The position numbers and the translations under genes were made by a program. The notes under the pieces were generated by a model. The model was not told the origin of the DNA. It saw nothing but the letters and a program-made list of their open reading frames with translations, and searched no databases. Positions 33,601 through 44,673 of a DNA stretch of 64,000 nucleotides are shown in pieces. The stretch is from Marsupella aquatica (lineage: Eukaryota; Marchantiophyta): assembly GCA_973895155.1 (NCBI GenBank), contig OZ316893.1, positions 21,514,001-21,578,000 of the forward strand, written 5' to 3'. Positions within the stretch are counted from its first letter, which is position 1, and every line of letters starts with the position of its first letter.

Positions 33601-33810
33601 AGATGTTTGAATAGTAATTCACAGACCCAGGGGAAGGTTTCTTCAATGAATTCCAAAATGTGGAGCTCCTATTAGGGGAATGTGTCAGTAGTCATCACAC
33701 TAATGACCTCATGTTCACACTTTTACGCAGGCAAGAAAGGTGAGGGTCAAGATGATACTGCCGAGGTGACTGCAGAGGCAGGAGAGGTAGAGAGTATGGA
33801 TACCACTTAG
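30690..33810 (+). CDS. EBP1: EBP1/PA2G4-like protein, copy B
   Basis: Second full-length EBP1 homologue. Exons are 30690-30783, 31179-31263, 31466-31615, 31799-31952, 32184-32399, 32631-32767, 32996-33087, 33208-33387 and 33731-33810 (TAG). Every exon has exactly the length of its copy A partner, again giving 395 residues. Replacements I noticed are few and mostly conservative: D3E, EIKSG to EAKPG, AVAND-region V to T, AIR to ALR, AAYD to TAYD, SAAN to SSAN, FIV to FIF, PVMP to PIMP, and [12 protein letters not shown] to [12 protein letters not shown]. The Lys-rich tail is kept. Introns also align over most of their length, with indels, so this is a segmental tandem duplication, not retroposition. 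Both copies appear to be under protein-level constraint. Confidence 0.96.
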
Positions 33811-34714
33811 TTGGATACCCAATGACGAGAAGGGAACATGGGGAGTTAGTAGCCCTGGATAGCTTACTATACTGCATGTTCCTGGGTAGTTTTGCCGCAC
33901 GGCTTACCTCAAGCACTGGTATGCTGATTGTGCACTTCATTTAGAGTAGATTGTGTTGTAATGGTGAGTGTTTTGGAGAAGTCATTCCTTCACCTGAAAT
34001 TTTGTTCTTGATCTCCCATGAGCCTTTCATATTGTATGTGAAATGTGATGTCTTCTATCAATTGTCTTCTCGAGAACGGGCTGATCCTCTGAACTAGCAG
34101 TCAGGTTACTTGTACTTTGTGCTGGAGAATGCTGGTTGGCTTCACTGACCGCAGCTTATGCGTAAGTTCTGTTCTGTTGGAGTTCGAATTCTACTCCCAA
34201 GTGAGGTTGGTTGAGATTTTACTTCATGATCACAGAGAGCTATTCGGTACTGATGTTTTGAATGCTGCTACTCCGCCACCAATAATCTTTGGCCGAGGGG
34301 GTAGGGCCGGGGGGGGGGTGGGGGGCGCGCTGGGGAAGAGATCGGTCCCTGAGTGCTCTTTTCACTCTCTGTTGACATGAATTTCCAACGAACATAATAG
34401 GGACGTGGATTTTTATTTGATCTTTGATTTGTCTTGTTCTTGGCTGTGCCTTCACTTCTTTTCTCGTTTACTTTCAATACGCGGAGGTTGTACATTTAAG
34501 GAAACGCGATCAATCCAGATGGACATTTTAAAATTGTGATTTAGCAAATATCAAAGACACCTCCGTGCACATGACCCCGCAGTTAGAGTCTTCTTTTATT
34601 AAGAGATCCAAGCGCCGGCCACTTGTTTCCTCTCGGGAGAAGTTGGTAAAGAACGGAGGATCTCCATTGTTTGTGCAACGCTGGGATTTCTTCTTAGTGT
34701 GCTCAGTCTTTGCC

Positions 34715-34880
34715 CAGCTCCCAGGCGTAAATAAATCAGCATCGAACACGCAAAAATGAGATCTCCTAACATAGAACCGGGCACTTTGTGACAGTTTCCC
34801 AGCTCCCAGGCGGGGGATAAATCAGTATCGAACACGCAGAAATGGGATCTTCTAACATAAGACCCAACAGTATGAACCCT
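34715..34880 (+). repeat. Two tandem units of about 85 bp downstream of EBP1 copy B
   Basis: Units start near 34715 and 34800 with CAGCTCCCAGGCG and match the three units at 21228-21470. They mark the 3' part of the duplicated EBP1 segment. Confidence 0.8.
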
Positions 34881-34919
34881 GAGCCGTTGGCGAGCTTCCA
34901 AAAGTTCTCTCCCCACATG

Positions 34920-35210
34920 AGGTTTCTATGTGGTTTGGTTAGATTGTGTTTGAGACATGTTTGGTGGAACGGAGCTTGTTTCAAGTCATTCAACCAAGTT
35001 GGATTTTGGCGACTCATATACTCAAAGAAGAAGCAGAAGAAGAAGAAGAAGCCTTGAAGGGATTGTTGGGCTGGCCAAGGATCTGTAACTCAAGAAACAC
35101 TAATGGAAATTGTCGAACTTGAAAACATGCACTTTGGGAGAGAGACTACTTGCATTTCTAGAACTCACCGGATGGTTTTTCTTAGCTCGGATGTGGAGTG
35201 CTTTAGTCAT
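34920..35210 (+). pseudogene. Fragment matching the 5' part of the 26.6-kb CLASSY-related relic
   Basis: Blocks TGGTGGAACGGAGCTTG, AAGTCATTCAACCAAGTTG, GACTCATATACTCAAAGAAG, GGCTGGCCAAGGATCTG and AAGAAACACTAATGGAAATT follow the order of 26730-26910. No open frame is kept. The link to the CLASSY-like gene is indirect, through the 26.6-kb relic that continues into exon-3-like sequence. Confidence 0.55.
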
Positions 35211-35689
35211 GCTCCAAGCTGATATAAAAAAGCGAATGCCATGCTCCAAGCTGGAATCTAAAAGCAAATGTGCATTCTTTGAATGTTAATAGAAAGGGCC
35301 CATTCTGTAAATGTTAATAGAAATATTTTTTTTGGGATTCCTAGGAAAAAGAGTAAACCTATTACCAGTGTATCCCTCCGAGTACTTATGACTCTTGTCG
35401 ACTTCAGGCCTATTCAACTGGGATGGTTCCAAGTCGAAATACGGGAAGGCTCGGCGCAGCACAAATGTATTTTGATATACCCGAAACATGGATTTTATAT
35501 AAACCCATGGATCGTGAAAAATTAGTGACACCGTCTCCTGGCGAAATATCATTATAATCTCCGGACAAAATTAGTCAATTATTTCCCAAATATAATTCTA
35601 GTTTTAATCCATTACGTGGGAGTGCTATACAATGTTCAGTGATACAATTACAACAAAACAATCACCATGAGTGATATCATTATTTTTTA

Positions 35690-36085
35690 CATACATAACA
35701 TCCTATGATTCTTTCCATCCATAGCTTATATCATTTTGACTTCGCCCTGGAAACCCAGACCACAACTATAGCTTATATCATTTTGACTTTGCTCTAGAAA
35801 CCCAGACTGCAACTCTAGCTTTTATTATTTTGAATACATATCATCCCATGTTTATTTTCATCCACATAGTCAATAGTTTATATCATTTTGACTTTGCTCT
35901 AGTATTTCATTTTGACAAACATAACATCTCATGGTTCTTTCTATCCACATGGTCAATAACTAATATCATATTGATAAACATAACATCCCATGGTGCTTAT
36001 ACATCCCGTGGTTCTTTCCATCCACATAGTAACAGTGTAGAGGCTTCACTTTAGAAACTTAGAACTCAACTCTAGCTTCTCATCA
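35690..36085. repeat. AT-rich degenerate tandem repeats
   Basis: The motifs TTATATCATTTTGACTT, CTCTAGAAACCCAGACTGC, ATAACATCCCATGGTTCTTT and CATCCACATAGTCAATA recur several times in varying order. This is non-coding. Confidence 0.7.
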
Positions 36086-36089
36086 CCAT

Positions 36090-37600
36090 TTATTAGTAAG
36101 ATTATGGAGATCTACAAGATTACACAAGGCTTGCAAGAGCCGTTGCTGTCCATGCAATAGTGACTGAAATGGCCCTCTTGCGTGAATGGAGCCATTCCAT
36201 TGCAGACCAATCCAGTCGAATACAGGCCGTAAGTAATGCTTGTTTGAACCGAGACATAGATGTCACCAAGGTAAAGGTTTGCCAAGCTGATTGGAGGTGC
36301 CCCTCCATTTACCCAATATTTTTTACTCTTTGAAGCAGGAGTATATAATCTCAGGAAAGTTTCAAACTTTGTCATGTAATAGATTGGACATCAAAAAACC
36401 TGTTAGAAGAAATCGAGCTCAAATAGAGAGTAGAAGTAAGAAGGTTGTCCCAAGAAACAAACAAGTCTGCCAAAAACCAACACTTTATAGTTGGTGGGGG
36501 TGCCTGAAAAAGCCACTTGATGCATCCCTCACAAAAGTGACACACCCTTCCCAAAATTCCATTAAAAATGCAGCCTTTTCTTTTGCTATAAATTGGCTGA
36601 TGACTTTGTGCAGTCCATGTGCCTGGATGGTCAAGGTACAGTGTCGGGGACAGTGTCTCGGTCCATCCAAATTCATTTCCAGGTAGTTTGGGTGTATATG
36701 CAAAGAGTTAGGCTACAATAGAGTTAAATATCTAGATACTCTAGAGTTAAATGTCTGTCTGTGATTATCTAATAGTAACAAACTATGTCAGGCTATGTTT
36801 TCTGCCTCATTATCATTCTCTTATTAACAACAAGTTTGGGGCATCTGCAAACTCCTAAGTAGTGGAGTTAGATTTCTACACTAAATATCAATATATTGTA
36901 CAGTTAGATATCTAACTGGAAAATGAAGTCTAGATGAACTTCTTAAGTAGATTTGCCAAAATGCTCCCATGGATTTTGCAGAATTAGATATATAACTAGA
37001 AAATGAAGCCTAGATGGACCTCGACATTTGCCACTGGGGTGGGTTGCATTTTACTCACAACTAGCAAGTAACCCGTGTGCATGCACAGGAAGGGCACCCT
37101 TACCTAGACTCCCTATATAGGCCCGTCCCTACTCTCAAGTCTAAGTAAATATCAAACGTTTATGTTACCATATATATAAAAATCATTATGGTTTATGGTT
37201 TTACTAGCTCGACAGTCAGTCACACATGGGAGACTTTGTTTGGTATGTTACTGAAAATATTGCTCATTGGTTCACCTTGTTGGGTGGTTTCTCTCTACTT
37301 CCATGGGAGCATTGATCACACTCCATCTAATAAAAGCATCTCATGTAGTGGGCTGGGATCTTCTTTGGATTTATTGGAAACCCCACAGGCTCATTTAAAT
37401 AAAACTGAGATCAGTCTATTTATCTATAACTATATAATCCCAATAGAAAGTTGCTCTGGGGTCTACTCTCTATACTGAAACCTCTAGATATATAGCACAG
37501 TGCCCAAGGGCAAAAAATGCCAAAACGGGAGACATAATCCCAAAGGCAAAGCAACCCCAATGAAGGGGAGGAAAAGAGGGGAAAGGGCCCCAAGAAAACC
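36090..37600. other. Intergenic AT-rich DNA, no gene seen
   Basis: Short frames on both strands have no recognisable domain. No element ends are seen. Confidence 0.5.
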
Positions 37601-37609
37601 AAGCCAAGA

Positions 37610-38740
37610 ACAAGCCTTAGACCATGACTTTGGGGGCATAACTGAAGTTTGGGATGCATGCAGAAAATAGGACTGGGTTTAGGGGACAGGTCATTGGACA
37701 TATACAAACGGTGAATAGTAGGGAATATTTGTTTTCGAAGGTTTTACTTCCTCACCCTCTATTGATGTTCAAAGTCTTCTGGTCTGTTCAAAGAAGGACA
37801 CTGCCACCAACAACCAACATTTTGTAGAGTGAACAGTATAGTTGTATCTCTCCAATGGATAGCACTGATTGCATCTTGGAGGGCGGACAAAAGTTGAAAC
37901 TGCCCAAACTTCCTGAAAAGAAACTCTAAACCATAGGCCCTGAAAAGTTGCTTTCAGTTGTGATTGTATAGTTACTAGCCTGCCCTTCCCAAAACATAAT
38001 CCTGGGTCCGGGACTGGGTCTTTGTATAATGTTGCCTATCCTACATGGGATGGAGTGGGCCCCAAATTTTGCCCTTGTGGAGCATATTTCCCAGTTGTTA
38101 GACCACATCTATTGAAGGTCTCATCATTTGGCGGCTTGGTACAATCTCATTTTGAGTCATTTGCATTAAAAGTGGACCAACAAGTCCTTCATCAGATCTT
38201 CTATTGTCTGAGCTAGAAAGGCTCTAGCCAAACAACTATGTGACCTTTGACGTGGAGTGGGTCCCTCACTTGGGTCTTAGCAAAATTCACCAGCTTTACA
38301 AGAAGTTGCAGGGCCATCAAAGGATTCTAAAACCTCTTTTAGACCCACTACACTATGTTGGGTGTCTGAAATGGTCCTCCAATTCACAAGTGCCCCCACT
38401 GTCTTGTAAAAGCCCCCATCAAAGGAGTCCAAAACCCCCTTTTAGACCACTACACTATGTTTAGGTATGAAATGGTACTCCAGTTCACAAGTGCCCCCTT
38501 GTCTTGTAAAGCCACTTTTAAACCATGATTTTGATGATGTGTCCCCACTATCTTGTAAAGCCACCCTTAGACCCTAATTCTGATGACATAACTGAAAGAA
38601 GGGGAGAGGAGGGGAGGGGAGGGGGGCAGGCTGAAAACAATCAAAACATGGATTGGGGAAGTCATTGATGATGGTACATAGTAAAGAATATATTTTGAGG
38701 TAGGTACTATTTGTACTCACTTTTATATTTATGTTCAAAG
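37610..38740 (+). repeat. Diverged internal duplications in intergenic DNA
   Basis: CCATCAAAGGATTCTAAAACC at about 38314 recurs as CCATCAAAGGAGTCCAAAACC at about 38416 (period 102 bp), each followed by CACTACACTATGTT and a TTCACAAGTGCCCCC block. A larger relation is visible between 37618-37770 and 38520-38735 (CATAACTGAA, GTCATTGGA/GTCATTGATG, AATATTTGTTTT/AATATATTTTG, ATGTTCAAAG). Confidence 0.6.
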
Positions 38741-38896
38741 AAGGGGCAGTCAGGTTTGTTCAACAAATTAGCAATAAATGTGTCCTTTTCATACTACTTC
38801 CCACACACCTATTTATGTTCAAAGAAGGGGCAGTCAGGTTTGTTCAACAAATTAGCAATAAATATGTCCTTTTCATACTACTTCCCACACACTAGT
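38727..38896 (+). repeat. 84-bp near-perfect tandem duplication
   Basis: Copies start at 38727 and 38811 with ATTTATGTTCAAAGAAGG and end CTTCCCACACAC. I see a single G/A difference (AATGTGTCC against AATATGTCC). Because 84 is a multiple of three, an open frame reads through both, which makes the frame at 38711-38971 look longer than chance. Confidence 0.93.
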
Positions 38897-38999
38897 GCAC
38901 AGAATCATTATAAACATGAACTAATTAGTTGTCACAAGGTGAGAATTGACAGCCGGTCAAAATACTCCTAAAAATCTATAGACAATATCTATAATATAG

Positions 39000-39245
39000 T
39001 ATGCTCATTCCGAACATGCTTAATATTTTATCTTGTAATGATATGTAAGTGAATAAAATACTAAAGTAGAACTAGAATACATATTAAGTGTGAATGGGGA
39101 TAAAATAATATCCCGAATAATATAAGTAGAGCACATGCAAAGAAAAACACATTGTGAGTGACCAATGAAAAGTACAGTCAAGTGCTATAACACAAAGGTG
39201 CTACGCTATGTGCACTTATTAATTCAATGTCCCTTATTAATGACA
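39000..39245 (-). repeat. Older repeat R2, inverted copy
   Basis: On the minus strand this region matches 16100-16320 (ACATTGAATTAATAAGTGCAC, CTTTTCATTGGTCACT, TTTGCATGTGCTCTACTTAT, CCCCATTCACACTTA, TTCACTTACATATCATTAC). This copy is not interrupted by copia. Confidence 0.78.
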
Positions 39246-39249
39246 TTGA

Positions 39250-41385
39250 ATGGATGAATATGGCACTAATTAATCTCTGTGAATTTATGCACTAATAAAT
39301 CTATGTTTTACATCCAAATACTTCAAAATTTACTAAGATTTGCATTATTCCAAGTTTCACAAACAGTACCTTAAATTGCTAAACCAGATCCGTCATTATG
39401 ATGGGGTCCAAAAATGGCCTCAAAACCTATTGTCGGCAACGGCATTGCATAATTGGAATTGGAACTGTATTGTTCAGCCTCTTGTGACCATGTAGCTTTG
39501 GTCATGGGCTTGGTTATTAAACTTGTTTGCATGAACCTGATAGTCCCTGTTGTATTCTATTTGTTGCTACAAGCCATGGTGAAGATTGTGACAATTGTTT
39601 TTAGTAGAAACATAAGTCACTGTATCTTTGGAGGGGTTGACTTTATCCTACCTAATAGAGTGGGAAAAGTGACTAGCGATCAACTACTATAATATGTAAT
39701 CCTGCCAATACTTTTATTGGTATGCTTACAAACTTGAAAAAAAAGGGAAAAGGACTCTCCTGTCATTCTGGATTGATTGACAGGGAATGCCCAAACACAT
39801 ATTTTACTTTTATAATAGGATACAAGGTACATGTGATGGGGCTATGCCAAGCACAACAAGTGTTTTGTTTTTGGCATGGAGCAGGTAGAGAATTACATTG
39901 TCATGAAAATCTTTTGGGGCATGAGAGACTTTTTGGCTTTTTGCATCTGAATGTAGGAATTTATAATAAAAATTACAAAAAAATTACCCCCTATCTTTTG
40001 ATTCTCTTTGGTATCACCTATCAAAGTTTAATTATCCCAAAGAATGAAAAGGTGGGAGGAAGGGAGTGGCAAGGGAGGGAAGAGATAAGGTAAAAGATGG
40101 AGGGAAAAAATAACAATGTTCCCCTCCAGATAACATTGCTTGACCACACCTTCACCTCACAATGCCCCAATGGCCATTGCCTCTCCTGCACGTGTATCCT
40201 TGCCAGCATCATCATTTTCACAACAACATCAATGTTTTTTCCAAAATGAAATAAAAAAGCAAATTAAAGTGAGGCAGGTTGTTTTTACTTCTCTTTAAAA
40301 AAATGTTATTAGAGATACAATCCCAAATTTTGTCATTCCATCTAAACTTCCAACATTCTCTTTAAGAAACTGAATAAGGAGGCTAATGAGACCAAGATCC
40401 CATTTTTTCTCCCTAAGAGAAAAAAGTGTTTAACATGCCTCGACATCTCCATAAGTCTTGCTCTAGCTTTTGCCCCAATTCTTTTCTTTGCCTGGGGCCC
40501 AGCTCCTTGCCCCCATTTGCGCCTTTCGTCCCTGCTTTTGTTTCATCTTCCATATCATTGACAATAGAGATTCCTTCCCAACTCTTGCCCCTACTTGACA
40601 ATTAAACTAGCCTCACCCCTACATCTTTGCCTTGCCTTGACATCTTTGCCTCACCTGGATATCTTTGTTGTGCCTCTAATATTCTGTGCAATGCACAAGC
40701 ATGAGGCTAGTGTTGCTAAAAAAAGGTAAAACAAATGACAAAGTAGTAACAGCTAAAGAGGTAGAGGACAAACACTAAACTGCAATGAAGAGGGCAAATG
40801 CCAACCCCAAAAAGCATGGAATGTAGCTATCTTCGGTGCACTTAAAGTTATTTTGCATGTAGCAGGCCCTCAATTCTCCGACCGTTAAAACTCTCTATAC
40901 CGCTGCAAAAAAGCCTTTCTTCTTTGTTTTCATGTGGATGTTTTGCAGGTGCACTTTGTAGTGAATTTATCTGTTTCAAAGGTTGGGACGTCAATTGTTG
41001 CAACATTTGCAGTCTTTGCACTCAGATTTCTGCTTAAGAATATGTTGATTTTCTCTATGGAGGTGATTATGGCACAATCTTCTCTTGCACTAACACGCTG
41101 CCAGACCATCAGTTTAAGGTGCAAATTGAAGGGCCGGCCACGTGCAACAAAACCCTTAAGGCATGGATCAGGATACTGATTTGACCCACATTTTTCCTGG
41201 CATCATAGACTCACCAGCTCTAGTAATCATCCGATCAGGGAATATAAGGCTATTCCTCCCATCTACTGGATTAGCTACTGGACTCATGACATGTCTGTTT
41301 GAGGTGGCTCTCGGCCCAATGTTGTCTAATAGTGATCCTAGGGTTTGGTGACCTGTCTTACATATTGCAGTGCTTGTTTGGGGTG
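39250..41385. other. Intergenic region, nothing recognised
   Basis: AT-rich DNA with short open frames lacking domains on both strands. No RNA gene, LTR or terminal repeat was recognised. Confidence 0.5.
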
Positions 41386-41568
41386 TGCCAAAGCCCCTTT
41401 AGATTTGTTTTTCTTTGTACCGCGCTGGTTTTTTGAGATATGCTATGGCCCCTTTAAATTTGTTTTTTCTTTGTGCCCGGTTGGTCTGTTGTGGTGTGCT
41501 ATGGCCCCTTTAAATTTGTTTATCTTTGTGCCTGGTTGGTCTTTTGTACTGTGCTACTGCCCCTTCTG
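41386..41568 (+). repeat. Three imperfect tandem units of about 56 bp
   Basis: GCCCCTTTAGATTTGTTTTTC at 41393 is followed by similar starts near 41449 and 41504, with a last partial start near 41560. Each unit contains CTTTGTGCCTGGTTGGT-like sequence. Two loose copies of CTTTGTGCCCTGCTGG lie at 42080-42122. The open frame across them (41345-41602) is a repeat artefact. Confidence 0.8.
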
Positions 41569-41575
41569 GGACTTA

Positions 41576-42069
41576 CTACATTGCCACACTTTTTTGGCAT
41601 AATACATAGATTGCCACTGATTGTTTCCTATTATCACAATGCCATTGTTGTTTATTGCAGGCTTAAAAAATCAACCTGGGTTAGCTCCTTCACATCCAAT
41701 GGCTATCATGGCACCTAGTCTCATGGTTGGACGGCTCCAGTCTCCCTCCTGGTGACTTTCACCACCCTCAGCAGGGTAGAAGCAAAGGCTATACGTAGGC
41801 ACATACTGGCCCTTGACAAAGGTCATGTGTAGGATGGGATGATAGGACCAACCGACCCACTCTCACTCTACTGATCTAAGGGTGGGCAAAGTCACCTTGA
41901 GGGAGACCCAGACCATTCCATCCCAAAACTGGGTCCTATCATCCATGGGATGTGAAGGAACTAACCGAGGTAATTTTCTAAACCCATAAACAAAAACAGT
42001 AGCATTGTGATAAGTATATAAAAGTCACTGACAATGAATATATTATGCCAAAAAAGTGTGACAATGTAG
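41576..42069. repeat. Large inverted repeat (foldback), arms about 188 bp
   Basis: The left arm 41576-41763 and the reverse complement of the right arm 41881-42069 share, in order, CTACATTG with CACACTTTTTTGGCATAATA, TTATCACAATGC, TTGTTTAT, GGTTAG with TCCTTCACATCC, TATCATGG and CTCCCTC followed by GGTGACTTT. The spacer is about 117 bp. Clear target duplications are not visible at the outer ends. It could be a foldback/MITE-like element or a hairpin RNA source. Confidence 0.85.
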
Positions 42070-42129
42070 ATTTGGTTTTCTTTGTGCCCTGCTGGTGACC
42101 CTTTCTTTGTGCCCTGCTGGTTTTAGCCC

Positions 42130-42965
42130 GGGCTGTCAGTGGAATACATTGGTTGCATAGCTGCCTTTTTCAAATAAAATATAAAAAACTATTATGCAGG
42201 GTGGACTGTACCCTGAAAACCAAATGAGGGTATGGGAAATGAATGTCCTCATTCTCGACAAACTTCTTCATGAATCAAGATTATGGCTGTACAGCATTCT
42301 GTAACGCTCATTGATGCCTTTGTGGGCTCTGACAGCTAGCTCGCAGAAGCGAACGAGATTTGTGAGCTGTAGATTGTAGAATACGGACTGTGGAAGCGAA
42401 TGTCTCACCTCCATATAGACCGAAATCCAGAGACCAGAGGCGCTCTCATTGGAGATCATTCAGTACCTTTTGCTTTGAAATTGCTTCAAAACGAATGGAA
42501 ATGTCTCTCTCTCTAGCTACCTCTCTCTCCCATAACAGATGAGCAGCAGTATTTTGTGGAAGAGAATTCAACGAGGTGTTGTGCTTCACTGATGGAGTGA
42601 TGTAGCAATGTGGAGTTGGAAGGAAAGTAAATAAAGCTCATCGATGGAGTAGCATTGTTTCGCCCATCTCCGGAATCTGGGATGTGGGAAAGAACCAAAG
42701 AATTCTAAGAGAGAAAGGATGAGTGAATGGAAGGAAGCAAGGAGTTGAAGCTGTTACGAATGATGTATTCTAAGAGTACAATTGCACTAAAGGGCGATGC
42801 GAATGTTGAGAGGAAAGGGACAGAAAGGGGCGGCAGAAAGGATTTCGGATGGAATGAAGTACTGTAAATTTCAAGTACTGTACAACAGTGTACACGAGAA
42901 GCTGGCTGGCTGGTTCGATTGCTCACTGTCAAGAGTGTGATGAGTGGTAAGCCGGGAGTGGGACA

Positions 42966-43014
<49 letters not shown>

Positions 43015-44673
43015 TGAATGAATTGAATTCTCTACTCCGAACAGCAGTAGAAGGGAAGAGCGGAAGGAGGGAAATGCAGAAGCCGGGTGTGACCTCTTGA
43101 ATGGATGAGCAACGTGCTCACTTTTCCAGTGTTACAGCAGAGGCTAAAGGGGATCGATCTAGGGAGAGTTTTGCTCGATTGGCACTGTACTTTATGCAAG
43201 AGTGGTACGTTACCATTTCGGGCGCCGGTGGAGAGGAACCCCACCCCCTGTGACCAGATATGTGCCAGGCAGACAATGTTGGTGAATATCGTGCGAGTGA
43301 GAGCTGAGCGAGTCAGGGGCAGGTGACAATGAGTGCGAGTCCAAACTTATTTTTTGGGGATCATTGAAAAGCTGAAACGGAGTGGAAATAGCTGTTCTCT
43401 GTGGACGACTGGACAGCCGAATTGGAAACCAGGGTTGTTTACGTTTTGGTGGCCGACTGGACCGTTTGGATAAGGAGAATGGGGAGACGCTTTCGCTCTC
43501 GTTTCCTTTCCTTCCTTTTCTTTCCATGGGATGGGAGTGATTTCAAGTAGAATAATTGTCACTTTGATAGCAACGGTAAAATAGAGCATAGAAGCGGCTA
43601 CCGGGCCAGGATTGGGAGCAGCAGCAGGAGGAGGAAGAAGAAGAGGCGGTGGCCGTTCTGGCGTCATGGCTGGAATGAAAAGTGTCACAGCTCCCGAAAC
43701 GGTGGACGATAAGCTTGCCCGGCCTTGTATGTGACATAATCACATTCTGTCACACGCACCCACTCCCTTTTCTATCTCCTCACTTCCAGAATGCTCATTT
43801 CTACTGCCCATGCAAGTTGGATTGAAATTGTTTGGCGATTGCGAACAATGCTGTACAAATGGTAGGTGATTGAATATTAGCACCTGAATGAATGAATTTT
43901 CTTTCTAATCCGGACAGGCGGATAGACCGAAAGAAGACTATTAGGGAGAGATGAATTTCAATACATCCGAGGAGCTGAAAGAACGATTAGAGGAGCCAAT
44001 GATTTGCTTTGAGCCAAGGAGGTTGGTAGCAGGCAGCAGTACCGTACTCGGTCTGGTTTGCCATCAACACACTCTGCTGCTTGATCTCTTCGCCAAATAA
44101 AATCAGAGAATGAAGATGACTCCGGCCCTTCATGTCCCATCGATATCGTCTTTCTAAACAGAGTGACCAAAAGGAAGTAGAAGCCAAGAGTCGCGCCGGC
44201 GATACGAACCCTGCCCAGAGCCTAACTGTTCTTTTAGACAACTGAATCTAATTGCAGGATATGACAACTAGGAATGGTCCTTAATTCAGATTTCTGGTTC
44301 AGGTTTGGGCAAATAGACGAGAGCTGACTCGAGAGTTCCATCAAACCTGATTCCGGTACACTACTCGAGACGGACCCAGAGAATGAACAAAACAATGAAT
44401 AAACTGAAAGTCACGTGGTTGATAAATGGACACGATGAATGGCTTTTACTATCCTTTCAATGACTAAGTCAAGTCTCCCCGAAAGTCTAGCTAAATTGAG
44501 AGAAAGAATGAATGACTTTTGTTGTCCTCGCAATGAATCAATTTGAGTCCACAGGAGGGACTTGAAATAAATAGAATGAATGGCCTTTAGTTATACTCTG
44601 GCTCTGAAGTGACCACAGAGTTCATACTCATCGGAAAGTGTTTGTGGGCTCTCTTGGGTCGTACCTTTCACAG
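42130..44673. other. Upstream region of the CLASSY-like gene; first exon not resolved
   Basis: The 5' end of the downstream SNF2 gene must lie here or earlier, because its first resolved exon begins in phase 1 at 44674. A GA dinucleotide run of about 43 bp is at 42968-43011. Overlapping Pro-rich and low-complexity frames on the minus strand (43210-43743) are not convincing genes. Confidence 0.45.
42968..43011 (+). repeat. (GA)n microsatellite
   Basis: About 21 uninterrupted AG units occur here. GA tracts are common in plant promoters and 5' UTRs, and this one lies 1.7 kb before the first resolved exon of the CLASSY-like gene. Confidence 0.9.

Noticed and set aside
38711-38971. Open frame with a 28-residue protein repeat
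   Set aside because: It is the direct product of an 84-bp tandem duplication in non-coding DNA.
42968-43011. GA repeat as a possible regulatory element of special interest
   Set aside because: Simple GA tracts are common in plant promoters and introns; nothing further distinguishes this one.
43347-43743. Pro-rich minus-strand frames upstream of the CLASSY-like gene
   Set aside because: Low complexity, overlapping frames, no domain and no convincing splice pattern.
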